Assembly: GCF_016651105.1 (NCBI RefSeq)
Contig: NZ_JAEKEL010000002.1
Span: 62,001 to 126,000, forward strand
DNA from: Pseudomonas sp. TH15
GTDB lineage: Bacteria; Pseudomonadota; Gammaproteobacteria; Pseudomonadales; Pseudomonadaceae
Length of the DNA stretch: 64,000 nt
Reading direction: 5' to 3'
This document shows, in pieces, positions 15,939 through 23,823 of this stretch; positions within the stretch are counted from its first letter, which is position 1, and each line of letters starts with the position of its first letter. A program made the translations under genes and the position numbers. The notes beneath the pieces are model-generated. The model saw only the letters and a list, made by a program, of their open reading frames with translations. It was not told the DNA's origin and searched no databases.

Positions 15939-16895
15939 ATGAACCCCAATCAATTGACCGACCAACTCGGGCTGTTCCTCGATGTGCTGGAAACCGGGAG
16001 CTTTTCCGCCGCGTCCCGGCGCCATCCGCTGACGCCTTCGGCGGTGGCCCGACGCATCGACAGTCTGGAAAACGCGGTCGGCAGCCAGTTGTTTCTGCGT
16101 AGCACCCACGCCGTGCGCGCGACCCCGGCCGGGTTGGCGTTTGCCGAACGTGCGCGGCGGATCGTTGCCGAGCTGCGCCTGGCCCGGGCCGAAGCGGTGT
16201 CCCTGAGCAGCGCGCCCGAAGGCTTGATTCGGGTCGACGCGCCAGCGGCATTCGGACGCCGGCATCTGGCCCCGGTCATTGCCGATTTTCTGATGCTGTA
16301 TCCCGGCCTCGACGTGCAATTGCACCTGATCGACAGCTTTGTCGACATGCAGGGCTTGAACCTGGGCAAGGTCGATCTGGTGCTGCGCGCCGGGCAGATC
16401 GCCGATACCCGGCTGGTGGCCACACCGCTGGCGAACATGGTGCGCATTGCCTGCGCCAGTCCCGACTATTTGAAGCGCCGAGGCGTGCCGACCGATCCGT
16501 CGCAACTGAGCGAACACGATGGTCTGGACTGGGACGGCCTGGCCCCGCCCTTCGCCTGGCGCTTTGAACGGGACGGGCACATGCAGTTGCACCGACCCGC
16601 GCGCATCCGCATGAGCGCCAACAATGCCGAAGCGCTGGTCTGCGGCGCACTGGCCGGGCTGGGCATCGCGCACCTGCCGACATGGCTGGCCAGCGAATAC
16701 CTGCTGCGCGGCGAACTGCTGCCGCTGTTCTGCGAAAAGGGCTTGCCAAAACCCGAGACCGCAGGGATTTACGCTCTGCGCCTGGAGCAACAGGCCAGTT
16801 CTCGCAGTCGTTTGCTGCTGGAATACCTGAAAACCCGCTTCAGCCCGATTGCCCCATGGGATCTGGCGCTGCAAAGCGATCTGGGCCGGCACTAG
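15939..16895 (+). CDS. LysR-family transcriptional regulator
   Basis: The 318-residue LysR protein has an HTH in residues about 8-65 (FLDVLETGSFSAASRR and LTPSAVARRIDSLENAVG). The effector domain contains the CrgA/AaeR-like DLVLRAGQIADTRLVATPL near residue 145. It starts about 110 bp from the divergent TauE/SafE exporter gene, the classical arrangement for a LysR regulator and its target. An OhrR-type gene follows 68 bp downstream. Confidence 0.88.
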   Translation: MNPNQLTDQLGLFLDVLETGSFSAASRRHPLTPSAVARRIDSLENAVGSQLFLRSTHAVRATPAGLAFAERARRIVAELRLARAEAVSLSSAPEGLIRVDAPAAFGRRHLAPVIADFLMLYPGLDVQLHLIDSFVDMQGLNLGKVDLVLRAGQIADTRLVATPLANMVRIACASPDYLKRRGVPTDPSQLSEHDGLDWDGLAPPFAWRFERDGHMQLHRPARIRMSANNAEALVCGALAGLGIAHLPTWLASEYLLRGELLPLFCEKGLPKPETAGIYALRLEQQASSRSRLLLEYLKTRFSPIAPWDLALQSDLGRH

Positions 16896-16963
16896 CCATA
16901 ATTATCTGGCGCATTAAAGATTCGCCCGCTAGATTCATGACGATCACTGATCAAGGCTTTGAC

Positions 16964-17428
16964 ATGACCACCGAACGCAACACCCCGGACAACTGCGACA
17001 ACCTGCTGCTGGACAATCAGGTCTGCTTCGCCTTGCACTCCACTTCGCTACTGATGACCAAGGTCTACAAACCTTTGCTGCAAGCACTGGGGCTAACCTA
17101 TCCGCAGTACCTGGCGATGATGGTGTTGTGGGAACGGGATGGATTGACCGTAGGCGAAATCAGCACGCGACTGCTGACCGATCCGGGGTCGTTGACGCCG
17201 CTGCTTAAACGCCTGGAAGTCGAAGGTTTGCTCAGCCGGACCCGCAGCCGTGAAGATGAACGGGTGGTGATTGTCGAACTGACCGAACAGGGTCGCGCCC
17301 TGCGGGACAAGGCTCGGGACATTCCGCAGTGCATCCTTGGCGCCAGCGGCTTCAGCCTGGAGCGTCTGCAAAACCTGCAGTCCGAATTGCAGGCCCTGCG
17401 CAGCTACCTGCAAAACAGCCTCGCCTGA
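16964..17428 (+). CDS. ohrR: Organic hydroperoxide sensor OhrR (MarR family)
   Basis: The 154-residue MarR-type repressor senses organic hydroperoxides through a reactive Cys near its N-terminus. It is visible here in LLLDNQVCFALHSTSLL (about Cys22). The winged helix includes LTYPQYLAMMVLWERDGLTV, LTDPGSLTPLLKRLE and the wing RSREDERVVIVELTEQG. The ATG at 16964 follows AAGG by 7 bases; an in-frame ATG nine codons upstream is possible. It lies just upstream of ohr, its expected target. A paralogue (58366) sits beside gpx in the same window. Confidence 0.92.
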   Translation: MTTERNTPDNCDNLLLDNQVCFALHSTSLLMTKVYKPLLQALGLTYPQYLAMMVLWERDGLTVGEISTRLLTDPGSLTPLLKRLEVEGLLSRTRSREDERVVIVELTEQGRALRDKARDIPQCILGASGFSLERLQNLQSELQALRSYLQNSLA

Positions 17429-17431
17429 TTC

Positions 17432-17524
17432 TTGTAGGAGCAAGGCTTGCCCGCGAAGACTTGCTCCCTGCCGGAATCGCTTTGACTGATACACCGCCAT
17501 CGCGGGCAAGCCTTGCTCCTACAA
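17432..17524. repeat. REP inverted pair
   Basis: Arms at 17432-17456 and 17500-17524 are exact 25-bp reverse complements (TTGTAGGAGCAAGGCTTGCC in the first). They lie between ohrR and ohr. Confidence 0.9.
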
Positions 17525-17633
17525 AGACTTTTCGCCTTCCGAAAACGCCCTCCGACCGCTCTAGACCGCGCTTATAAACGTCATTGAACGAAGCATCGGA
17601 ATTATCAGCGCTGCATTTTCAAAAATTTATATT

Positions 17634-17695
17634 GCGCACAAACTATTAGCGAACTACATTTACCTCGCAGTTACTTAGCGCGCAAACATTTAGCG
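17634..17695. promoter_or_regulatory. Direct repeats in the ohr promoter, candidate OhrR operator
   Basis: Two 18-bp copies, at 17634-17651 (GCGCACAAACTATTAGCG) and 17678-17695 (GCGCGCAAACATTTAGCG), match at 15 of 18 positions. Their starts are 44 bp apart, about four helical turns. They end 33 bp before the ohr ATG in an otherwise AT-rich region, the expected place for OhrR. Binding is inferred only. Confidence 0.45.
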
Positions 17696-17728
17696 CAAAA
17701 CACCAAAAACCCGAATGAGACTCACACC

Positions 17729-18148
17729 ATGCAAACTCTCTACACCGCAATCGCAACCTCCACCGGTGGCCGTGACGGTCGTGCGGTTTCCAGCGACGAC
17801 ATCCTCGACGTCAAACTCGCCACTCCGAAAGAACTCGGTGGTGCTGGCGGCTCGGCGACCAACCCGGAACAACTGTTCGCCGCCGGCTACTCCGCCTGTT
17901 TCATCGGCGCACTGAAGTTCGTCGCCAGCCAGACCAAACGCACCATCCCGAACGACGCTTCGATCACCGCCCATGTCGGCATCGGCCAGATCCCGGGCGG
18001 TTTCGGACTGGACATTGACCTGCACATCAGCCTGCCGGGTCTTGAGCAAGCCGATGCACAAACCCTGGTTGATGCCGCTCACCAGGTCTGCCCGTACTCG
18101 AACGCCACCCGTGGCAACGTCGATGTGCGCCTGCACGTCACTGTCTGA
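17729..18148 (+). CDS. ohr: Organic hydroperoxide resistance protein Ohr
   Basis: The 139-residue thiol peroxidase of the OsmC/Ohr family reduces organic and fatty-acid hydroperoxides. Both active-site cysteines are present: AAGYSACFIGALKF near residue 60 (peroxidatic) and HQVCPYSNATRGNVDV near residue 125 (resolving). The N-terminal YTAIATSTGGRDG is typical. It is controlled by OhrR encoded upstream. It is followed by a palindromic element and is convergent with efp. Confidence 0.96.
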   Translation: MQTLYTAIATSTGGRDGRAVSSDDILDVKLATPKELGGAGGSATNPEQLFAAGYSACFIGALKFVASQTKRTIPNDASITAHVGIGQIPGGFGLDIDLHISLPGLEQADAQTLVDAAHQVCPYSNATRGNVDVRLHVTV

Positions 18149-18157
18149 ATAAAGCAA

Positions 18158-18223
18158 AAAGATCGCAGCCTGCGACAGCGCCTACACCGAATCCTGTAGG
18201 AAATGCCGCAGGCTGCGATCTTT
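18158..18223. repeat. REP-like palindrome downstream of ohr
   Basis: Arms AAAGATCGCAGCCTGCG (18158-18174) and CGCAGGCTGCGATCTTT (18207-18223) flank an inner CCTACA/TGTAGG stem. It shares its GATCGCAGCC end with the element at 7102-7152 and may terminate ohr transcription. Confidence 0.75.
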
Positions 18224-18242
18224 CGATCTTTCTGGCAGGCAC

Positions 18243-18273
18243 AAAAAAGCCCGACTCAATGGTCGGGCTTTTT
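18243..18273. terminator. Terminator of efp (bidirectional form)
   Basis: A GCCCGAC / GTCGGGC stem with a six-base loop is flanked by A6 and T5. It lies 18 bases past the efp stop on the minus strand. Confidence 0.88.
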
Positions 18274-18290
18274 CATTACTCAAGCTGTGC

Positions 18291-18860
18291 TTATTTAGCA
18301 CGGCCTTTGTAGGAACCGCCTTCGCGGGTGTCGATTTCGATGCGATCACCGATTTCGATGAAGTCGGCAACTTGCAGCTCAGTACCGTTGCTCAACTTGG
18401 CAGGCTTCATGACTTTGCCGGAAGTGTCACCGCGAGCGGAACCTTCGGTGTAGTCAACTACGCGCACGATAGTGGTCGGCAGTTCTACGGAAACCAGGCG
18501 CTCTTCGAAGAAGATCGCTTCGCAAACATCGGTCATGCCTTCTTCAACGAAAGGCAGAACGGCTTCGATGTCCTCAGCGTTCAGCTCGTACATGGTGTAG
18601 TCAGTGGTGTCCATGAACGTGTAGGTGTCGCCGCTGATGAAGGACAGGGTCGCTTCTTTACGGTCGAGGATTACGTCGTCCAGTTTGTCGTCAGCGCTGT
18701 AAACGATCTCGGTCTTGTAACCGGTCAGCAGGTTCTTCAGCTTGGTCTTCATGATCGCGCTGTTACGACCGGACTTGGTGAATTCAGCTTTCTGAACCAG
18801 CCAAGGATCGTTTTCGAGACGGATCACGGTACCGGGTTTCAGTTCTTTACCAGTTTTCAT
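18291..18860 (-). CDS. efp: Elongation factor P
   Basis: The 189-residue factor enters the ribosomal E site and rescues polyproline stalls. The three beta-barrel domains are full length. The modification loop reads EFTKSGRNSA with Arg at position 32, the residue rhamnosylated by EarP in Pseudomonas, rather than the Lys used by EpmA systems. The gene encoding EarP lies immediately upstream (18909) in the same direction, so substrate and modifying enzyme are adjacent. The start is a clear ATG (MKTGKELKPG). Confidence 0.97.
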   Translation of the reverse strand: MKTGKELKPGTVIRLENDPWLVQKAEFTKSGRNSAIMKTKLKNLLTGYKTEIVYSADDKLDDVILDRKEATLSFISGDTYTFMDTTDYTMYELNAEDIEAVLPFVEEGMTDVCEAIFFEERLVSVELPTTIVRVVDYTEGSARGDTSGKVMKPAKLSNGTELQVADFIEIGDRIEIDTREGGSYKGRAK

Positions 18861-18908
18861 TGCGAATATCCGAATTTGGATGGGATTTACAAAAATCTAG
18901 GCCGCGTA

Positions 18909-20051
18909 TCATATCCAATTTACATAAAACTGTACCAGCGCTGCGGCAAGATCAGCCTGCAAGGCTTGTTCCAGACACCACGCCTCGGCATGTTTTTCCA
19001 GCTCCGGCCAGTGTTTACGGGTCGCCAGCCACTGGTCGGCCATGTCTTCGCCAGCATTCCACGCCCGCCAAAGACCGCTGATCGCCTCGCTGGCCGGCGT
19101 CGACAAGCCTTTTGTATAGAGCGCGATGAAGGCTTCGAGCTTCTCCAGGTGCACATCTTCTTCCTGCTGATAGATGTGCCAGAGCATCGGCCGCCCTGCC
19201 CATTGGGCGCGGACAAACGAGTCTTCGCCGCGTACAGCATTGAAATCGCAGCACCAGAGCAGGTGATCGTATTGATCCTGCCGGACGAACGGCAGCACCT
19301 GAACAGTCAGTGCATCGCGCACATGCAGCGCACCGGCCACCAGGCCGCTGACCCCGAGCCAGCGTTCGACATCACCGAGAATCCGCCCTTCGGGCACCAG
19401 CAGATGCGTGGGTGTCGGGTCGGTCGACAGCCTGTCAAGCCAGCTCGCCAGCCCAGTGTTTTCGTAGGCAAACAGCGAGATCAACCGGGCTGCGGGTGCA
19501 CGATCAACGCCCAAACCTTGCAGGAATTCTCGCTGGGCTTCGGGGCTTTGCTGAAACTGCCGACGCCGCTCCAGCAATCCGCTTTCACGCAGCAAGCCAC
19601 CGGTGTCCTTCTGGAACCCCGGGAAGAAGAAGTACTTCTGCACGCTCTTGTACTTCACCGACGGCAGACCGTGGCAACCGATGACCCAGTCCTCGGCGCT
19701 CAAGTAATCCAGATTCAGCCACAACGGCGGTTTTTCCTGCTCGACCATGGCGTCCATGTACACGCCGGGCAGTTGGCAAGCGAACGCGGCGATCACCACA
19801 TCAGCGGCATCAACCGGTTGCCATTCGGCTGGCCAGTGACACACCTCGACTCCCTGCTGCCATTGCTGGGGCGCATTGATGTCGATTTCCGGGCACAGGC
19901 GTTCGAAGGCGCGCAGGTCGTCAACCCATAGGCGCACGACCACAGAATGTTCGGCCACCAGTTGCCGGGCCAGGCGCCAGGTCACGCCGATGTCGCCAAA
20001 GTTGTCGACCACCGTGCAAAAAATATCCCAGCGGGTTTTCAGTTCAGGCAT
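18909..20051 (-). CDS. earP: Protein-arginine rhamnosyltransferase EarP
   Basis: The 380-residue GT-B glycosyltransferase (formerly DUF2331) transfers rhamnose from dTDP-rhamnose to Arg32 of EF-P. The N-terminal motif DIFCTVVDNFGDIGVTWRLA carries the catalytic Asp region. The C-terminal nucleotide-sugar pocket includes FVRQDQYDHLLWCCDFNAVRGEDS. The length agrees with the family (about 375). It is followed after 48 bp by efp, consistent with one functional unit. Confidence 0.95.
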   Translation of the reverse strand: MPELKTRWDIFCTVVDNFGDIGVTWRLARQLVAEHSVVVRLWVDDLRAFERLCPEIDINAPQQWQQGVEVCHWPAEWQPVDAADVVIAAFACQLPGVYMDAMVEQEKPPLWLNLDYLSAEDWVIGCHGLPSVKYKSVQKYFFFPGFQKDTGGLLRESGLLERRRQFQQSPEAQREFLQGLGVDRAPAARLISLFAYENTGLASWLDRLSTDPTPTHLLVPEGRILGDVERWLGVSGLVAGALHVRDALTVQVLPFVRQDQYDHLLWCCDFNAVRGEDSFVRAQWAGRPMLWHIYQQEEDVHLEKLEAFIALYTKGLSTPASEAISGLWRAWNAGEDMADQWLATRKHWPELEKHAEAWCLEQALQADLAAALVQFYVNWI

Positions 20052-20175
20052 TGCGGGCTCCCGTTGGCAAAGGCGCCGATTGTCCGCATAAATTACCCCG
20101 TGCAGAAGAGCCGACGGCGATTAATCTTCGTGCGACAATCGCCATCCGCCCGCGACTACCCGCCAGGAGGCAGCC

Positions 20176-20586
20176 ATGCCCTACCGTCCCAACCCGCGCC
20201 GCCCGTTGCCGATTCGCCTCAATGCCATGCAATTGACCGCCAGTATTGCCGTGGGTCTTTGGCTGGGGTTCATCGCCATCGCGCTGACCTGTTGGCTCGC
20301 TTCGCGTTTTTTGCCCTCCGAGCAATTGGCGCCCGTGGCTCAGGTCGTCCAGCGGCTGACCCAACCGACGGCAGTGGTGCAACCGGTGCCGGACATCCCG
20401 CCTCAGAGCCCGCTGTTCGAACAATACAAAGAAAACCTGCGCAAGAACGAACAGCAACAAACCCTGGATCAGGCCCGCACGAATAACCGCAACCTGTCGA
20501 ATCCGAAATGCCAGTTCTGGCTGCAACAGGACCAGACCGCGCCGAGCGAAAAAAGCCGCGCCAACGTCCTGCAATTCTGCGATTGA
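20176..20586 (+). CDS. Hypothetical single-pass inner-membrane protein
   Basis: The 136-residue protein has a basic Pro/Arg-rich N-terminus (PYRPNPRRPLPIRL), one transmembrane segment (about residues 20-44, IAVGLWLGFIAIALTCWLA) and a polar tail with two Cys near the C-terminus (PKCQFW and LQFCD). The positive-inside rule puts the tail in the periplasm, where the cysteines could pair. No family is recognised. A GGAGG site precedes the ATG. The next gene starts 2 bp after the stop, so the two are co-transcribed. Confidence 0.7.
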   Translation: MPYRPNPRRPLPIRLNAMQLTASIAVGLWLGFIAIALTCWLASRFLPSEQLAPVAQVVQRLTQPTAVVQPVPDIPPQSPLFEQYKENLRKNEQQQTLDQARTNNRNLSNPKCQFWLQQDQTAPSEKSRANVLQFCD

Positions 20587-20588
20587 TC

Positions 20589-21083
20589 ATGAAGCTCTCT
20601 ATGCACAAGCCGACCGTCCACCAACTGATTCTCGACAAGCTGCGCATCGATCTCGACATCGCCGAACGCGCTGCGCAAACCGCCTACGAAACCGCGACCC
20701 ACGAAGAAAATATCGCCGAAAACAAGTACGACACGTTGGGGCTGGAGGCGTCTTACCTCGCGGCCGGGCAGGCGAAACGGGTCGAGGAAATCCGTCATTC
20801 ACTGACGCTGTGCCAAAACCTGACATTGCGCCCGTATGACGATCAGCGCGGTATCGAGGTCGGCGCCCTGCTCGGCCTGGAGGACGAGAAGGGTCGTGAA
20901 CAATGGCTGTTCCTGGCCCCCGATGCGGCGGGTTTGAAGGTTGACTTGGTGGGGCAGATGATCACCGTCATCACCCCCCGCTCGCCGCTGGGCAAAAGCC
21001 TGCTGGGCAAGTTCGAAGGGGACGATGTGGAGATTCTGGTGGCGGGCGCTCGGCAACAGTTTGCTGTCACCGAGGTTGTGTAA
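20589..21083 (+). CDS. GreA/GreB-family transcription elongation factor-like protein
   Basis: The 164-residue protein has an N-terminal coiled-coil segment (about residues 10-75) and a C-terminal FKBP-like Gre domain (about 85-164). The Gre domain ends with the usual PRSPLGKSLLGKFEGDDVEI pattern. The coiled-coil tip carries acidic residues (THEENIAENKYD), as Gre factors use to coordinate Mg in the RNA polymerase channel, but not the canonical GreA/GreB sequence. It may be an RNA polymerase secondary-channel factor distinct from the GreB encoded at 37084. It is coupled to the membrane protein gene upstream and converges with cysB 6 bp later. Confidence 0.75.
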   Translation: MKLSMHKPTVHQLILDKLRIDLDIAERAAQTAYETATHEENIAENKYDTLGLEASYLAAGQAKRVEEIRHSLTLCQNLTLRPYDDQRGIEVGALLGLEDEKGREQWLFLAPDAAGLKVDLVGQMITVITPRSPLGKSLLGKFEGDDVEILVAGARQQFAVTEVV

Positions 21084-21089
21084 GGCAGA

Positions 21090-22064
21090 TTAATGGACTG
21101 GTAATTCGACGCCGTCGAACAGCTCTTCCAGTTCCTGCTTGTTGTGGCACTGAATGGCTTTGGCCATGACTTCGCGGGTCAGGTGCGGGGCAAACTTCTC
21201 GATGAAGTCGCACATGAAACCACGCAGGAACGTGCCGCGACGGAAACCGATTTTGGTAATACTGGACTCGAACAGATCGCTGGCATCAAGCATCACCAGG
21301 TCGCTATCGAGTTTGGCGTCGACCGCCATTTTGGCGACGATGCCCACGCCCAGACCCAGGCGAACGTAAGTCTTGATCACGTCGGCGTCGGCGGCGGTGA
21401 ACACCACTTTCGGCGTCAGGCCACGATGGCTGAAGGCTTCGTCGAGTTTCGAGCGGCCGGTGAAACCGAACACGTAGGTCACGATCGGGTATTCGGCCAG
21501 GGCTTCGAGGGTCAGCTTCGGCAGCTTGGTCAGGGGGTGCCCCTGAGGCACAACCACGCAGCGGTTCCAGCGGTAGCACGGCATCATCACCAGGTCGCCG
21601 AACAGCTCGAGGGCTTCGGTGGCAATGGCAAAATCAACGGTGCCGTCAGCGGCCATTTCGGCGATCTGCATCGGCGAACCCTGGTGCATGTGCAGGGCTA
21701 CGTCCGGGTATTGCTTGATGAAATTGCTGATCACCGGCGGCAGCGCATAACGCGCTTGGGTGTGGGTGGTGGCGATCGACAGGGTGCCTTTCTTCTCGTT
21801 GGAGAATTCCTGGGCGATCTGCTTGATGCTTTCAACCTTGCGCAGGATCTCGCCGGCGGTGGTGATGATACGCTCGCCGGCCGGGGTGACGCGGGTCAGG
21901 TGCTTGCCGCTGCGAGCGAACACCTCAACGCCCAATTCGTCTTCCAATAGGCGGATCTGCTTACTGATGCCCGGCTGCGAGGTGTAGAGACTTTGGGCTG
22001 TAGCGGAAACGTTGAGGTCGTGGTGCGCCACTTCCCAGATGTAGCGCAATTGTTGAAGCTTCAT
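21090..22064 (-). CDS. cysB: CysB, LysR-family master regulator of cysteine biosynthesis
   Basis: The 324-residue LysR regulator activates sulfate uptake and cysteine synthesis genes in response to N-acetylserine. The N-terminus, MKLQQLRYIWEVAHHDLNVS, and the HTH with LYTSQPGISKQIRLLEDELG are characteristic of CysB. The effector domain includes THTQARYALPPVISNFI and TYVFGFTGRSKLDEAF. Length is the same as P. aeruginosa CysB (324). It is transcribed alone from the AT-rich region at 22065-22180. Confidence 0.95.
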   Translation of the reverse strand: MKLQQLRYIWEVAHHDLNVSATAQSLYTSQPGISKQIRLLEDELGVEVFARSGKHLTRVTPAGERIITTAGEILRKVESIKQIAQEFSNEKKGTLSIATTHTQARYALPPVISNFIKQYPDVALHMHQGSPMQIAEMAADGTVDFAIATEALELFGDLVMMPCYRWNRCVVVPQGHPLTKLPKLTLEALAEYPIVTYVFGFTGRSKLDEAFSHRGLTPKVVFTAADADVIKTYVRLGLGVGIVAKMAVDAKLDSDLVMLDASDLFESSITKIGFRRGTFLRGFMCDFIEKFAPHLTREVMAKAIQCHNKQELEELFDGVELPVH

Positions 22065-22182
22065 ATGAATCCCTCAAAGCAGGTAGACGCCACGGGCATC
22101 AGCGACGGTATATAACTATATTAATGGTTTGAAGAATAAATCTAGAACTTTTTTATCAAAACGCCATTATTCGTGTTCTGGC

Positions 22183-22293
22183 GTCCTGCTTCGTGAATAC
22201 GCTCCTCTTTTGACGAGGGACTGTTGCTGCCAGGCAACGCACCATGGCAGTAACAGGCCCCGTCAAAAAGGAACAGTATTTGCGAAGCAGGAC
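22183..22293. repeat. 111-bp imperfect palindrome of unknown origin
   Basis: The two halves are near-perfect reverse complements. The outer arms GTCCTGCTTCG (22183) and CGAAGCAGGAC (ending 22293) match 11 of 11. The internal TTTTGACG/CGTCAAAA matches 8 of 8, and the inner stem CTGTTGCTGCCA/TGGCAGTAACAG has one mismatch around a 12-base loop. It lies between the Usp 3' end (22295) and the cysB start region. It could be a terminator, a structured RNA or a small non-autonomous mobile element. No clear flanking target duplication was seen. Confidence 0.7.
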
Positions 22294-22294
22294 A

Positions 22295-22798
22295 CTAACG
22301 ATCACCTTGGCGCCGACGTTCCACCAACGGCACCAGATAGACCGGCACCCGCGCCAGTTGCAGCACACGCGCCGCCGTACGCCCCAAAGGTGTTTCCGCA
22401 CCAGCACGATGGCTATGACTACCTAGGATCAGCAAATCCACCGAGAGTTTCTGCGCCTGCTCAAGAATCACCTGCGACGGATCGCCCTGAAGCACCCGCA
22501 CCGCTTTGATCCGCTCCAGATCCTGCTCGCCCTCCTCCCCCAGCTCTTCACGAAAGCTTTCGAGCACCCGTTGCTCAATATTGGCGATTACCGTGCTCAG
22601 GCCCTGACTGTGAAACTCGTTCAGCGCCTGTTCATCGAGATAACTTTGCAGCACCGATTCGGCGAACAGCCCCATGGGTTCCACCGCGTGCACCACATAC
22701 AAGTCGGCATTGAATGTTCGCGCCAATGCCAAGGCGTGCTGCATCACCAAAGGTGCGTACAGGCCGAGGTCGGTGGCATACAGCATGGAACCAATCAT
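22295..22798 (-). CDS. UspA-family universal stress protein
   Basis: The 167-residue single-domain Usp has the N-terminal beta strand and loop MLYATDLGLYAPLVMQHALA. The C-terminal ATP-binding signature is LLILGSHSHRAGAETPLGRTAARVLQLARVPVYLVP, the G-2X-G-9X-G(S/T) type, so ATP binding is likely. The family protects against starvation, oxidative and membrane stress. It neighbours cysB as in P. aeruginosa (recalled order). The stop is 2 bp from a large palindrome. Confidence 0.9.
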   Translation of the reverse strand: MIGSMLYATDLGLYAPLVMQHALALARTFNADLYVVHAVEPMGLFAESVLQSYLDEQALNEFHSQGLSTVIANIEQRVLESFREELGEEGEQDLERIKAVRVLQGDPSQVILEQAQKLSVDLLILGSHSHRAGAETPLGRTAARVLQLARVPVYLVPLVERRRQGDR

Positions 22799-22893
22799 AT
22801 GACCTCCTTGCGTGCCAACTTGGCGGAGATTTGATTCAGCTTAGCAGTGCCTTGGCGTGTACGACGGGCCGCGTAACGCCTTGAAGCAAGGGC

Positions 22894-23799
22894 TTAAACT
22901 TTCTGCTCGTTGCTGATGCCGTGAGGCACATGACCGGTGGCGACCACTTCGCGAGCCAGTTCGCAATGGCCGGCCTGATCATCGAAAAACACGTCGGCGG
23001 CAAAGGCTTCCAAAAACGCCGCTTTGGTCAGGCCGCCGAGAAACAGCGATTCGTCCAGGCGAATGTCCCACTCGCGCAGCGTGCGGATCACACGCTCGTG
23101 GGCCGGTGCCGAACGTGCAGTCACCAGCGCCGTGCGGATCGGGCAAGCGTCGTCGGGGAATTCGCGCTGCAACAGATTGAGCGCCGCCAGGAAGCCTTTG
23201 AACGGCCCACCGCGCAAGGGCTCGCGGGCAGCTTCACGTTCACTGGCCTGAAATGCCGCAAGGCCACCCGATTGATACACGCGCTCCGACTCGTCGGAAA
23301 ACAGCACCGCGTCACCGTCGAAGGCAATGCGCAATTCGTCACTGGCCGCACGGCTCGCGCCGCCCGACAGAATGGTCGCGGCGGCAAAGCCGGCATCGAG
23401 TGCGCTGCGCACATCTTCGGCATGAGTCGACAGAAACAGGTCGCAACCAAAAGCCTTGAGGTACGGATAAGGACTGCGCCCGCCGACAAACGCCGCACGG
23501 GAAATCGCCAGGCCGTAGTGGTGAATCGAGTTGAACACCCGCAGGCCGGTGTCGGCACTATTGCGCGATACCAGCACGACTTCGACCCGGGCGCGGCCAA
23601 GGCTGGTATTGAGTTTCAGGAGTTTTTCCACCAGCGCAAAGGCATCGCCGGGCTCGAGGATCTCGTCTTCGTGCTCGATCTGGTATTGCCGATAGGCTTC
23701 GACGCCGCTCGACTCATACACCTTGTGGCTCTCGCTCAAGTCGAACAACGCTCGCGATGAAATCGCCAGCACCAACTTGTCATCTATGTCCTTGGCCAT
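22894..23799 (-). CDS. Cytosolic 5'-nucleotidase (NT5C1-like family)
   Basis: The 301-residue protein matches the bacterial branch of the cytosolic 5'-nucleotidase 1 family. LVLAISSRALFDLSESHKVY at the N-terminus holds the position of the DxD-type catalytic loop, though with S-R-A-L-F-D. Later motifs are VVLVSRNSADTGLRVFNSI and AVLFSDESERVYQSGGL, and VFFDDQAGHCE near residue 275 carries the acidic metal site. It is expected to hydrolyse nucleoside monophosphates, probably AMP. It is monocistronic or co-transcribed with the reductase gene 24 bp upstream. Confidence 0.85.
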   Translation of the reverse strand: MAKDIDDKLVLAISSRALFDLSESHKVYESSGVEAYRQYQIEHEDEILEPGDAFALVEKLLKLNTSLGRARVEVVLVSRNSADTGLRVFNSIHHYGLAISRAAFVGGRSPYPYLKAFGCDLFLSTHAEDVRSALDAGFAAATILSGGASRAASDELRIAFDGDAVLFSDESERVYQSGGLAAFQASEREAAREPLRGGPFKGFLAALNLLQREFPDDACPIRTALVTARSAPAHERVIRTLREWDIRLDESLFLGGLTKAAFLEAFAADVFFDDQAGHCELAREVVATGHVPHGISNEQKV

Positions 23800-23823
23800 G
23801 CCCGTCCCCTCTGGTTGATCGAC

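Noticed and set aside
18372..19931. A 519-codon plus-strand frame across efp and earP
   Set aside because: It spans two well-identified minus-strand genes and their spacer and has no motif, so it is an antisense artefact.
22156..22407. Minus-strand 83-codon frame across the 111-bp palindrome
   Set aside because: It overlaps the end of usp out of frame and reads through a hairpin; no sign of coding.
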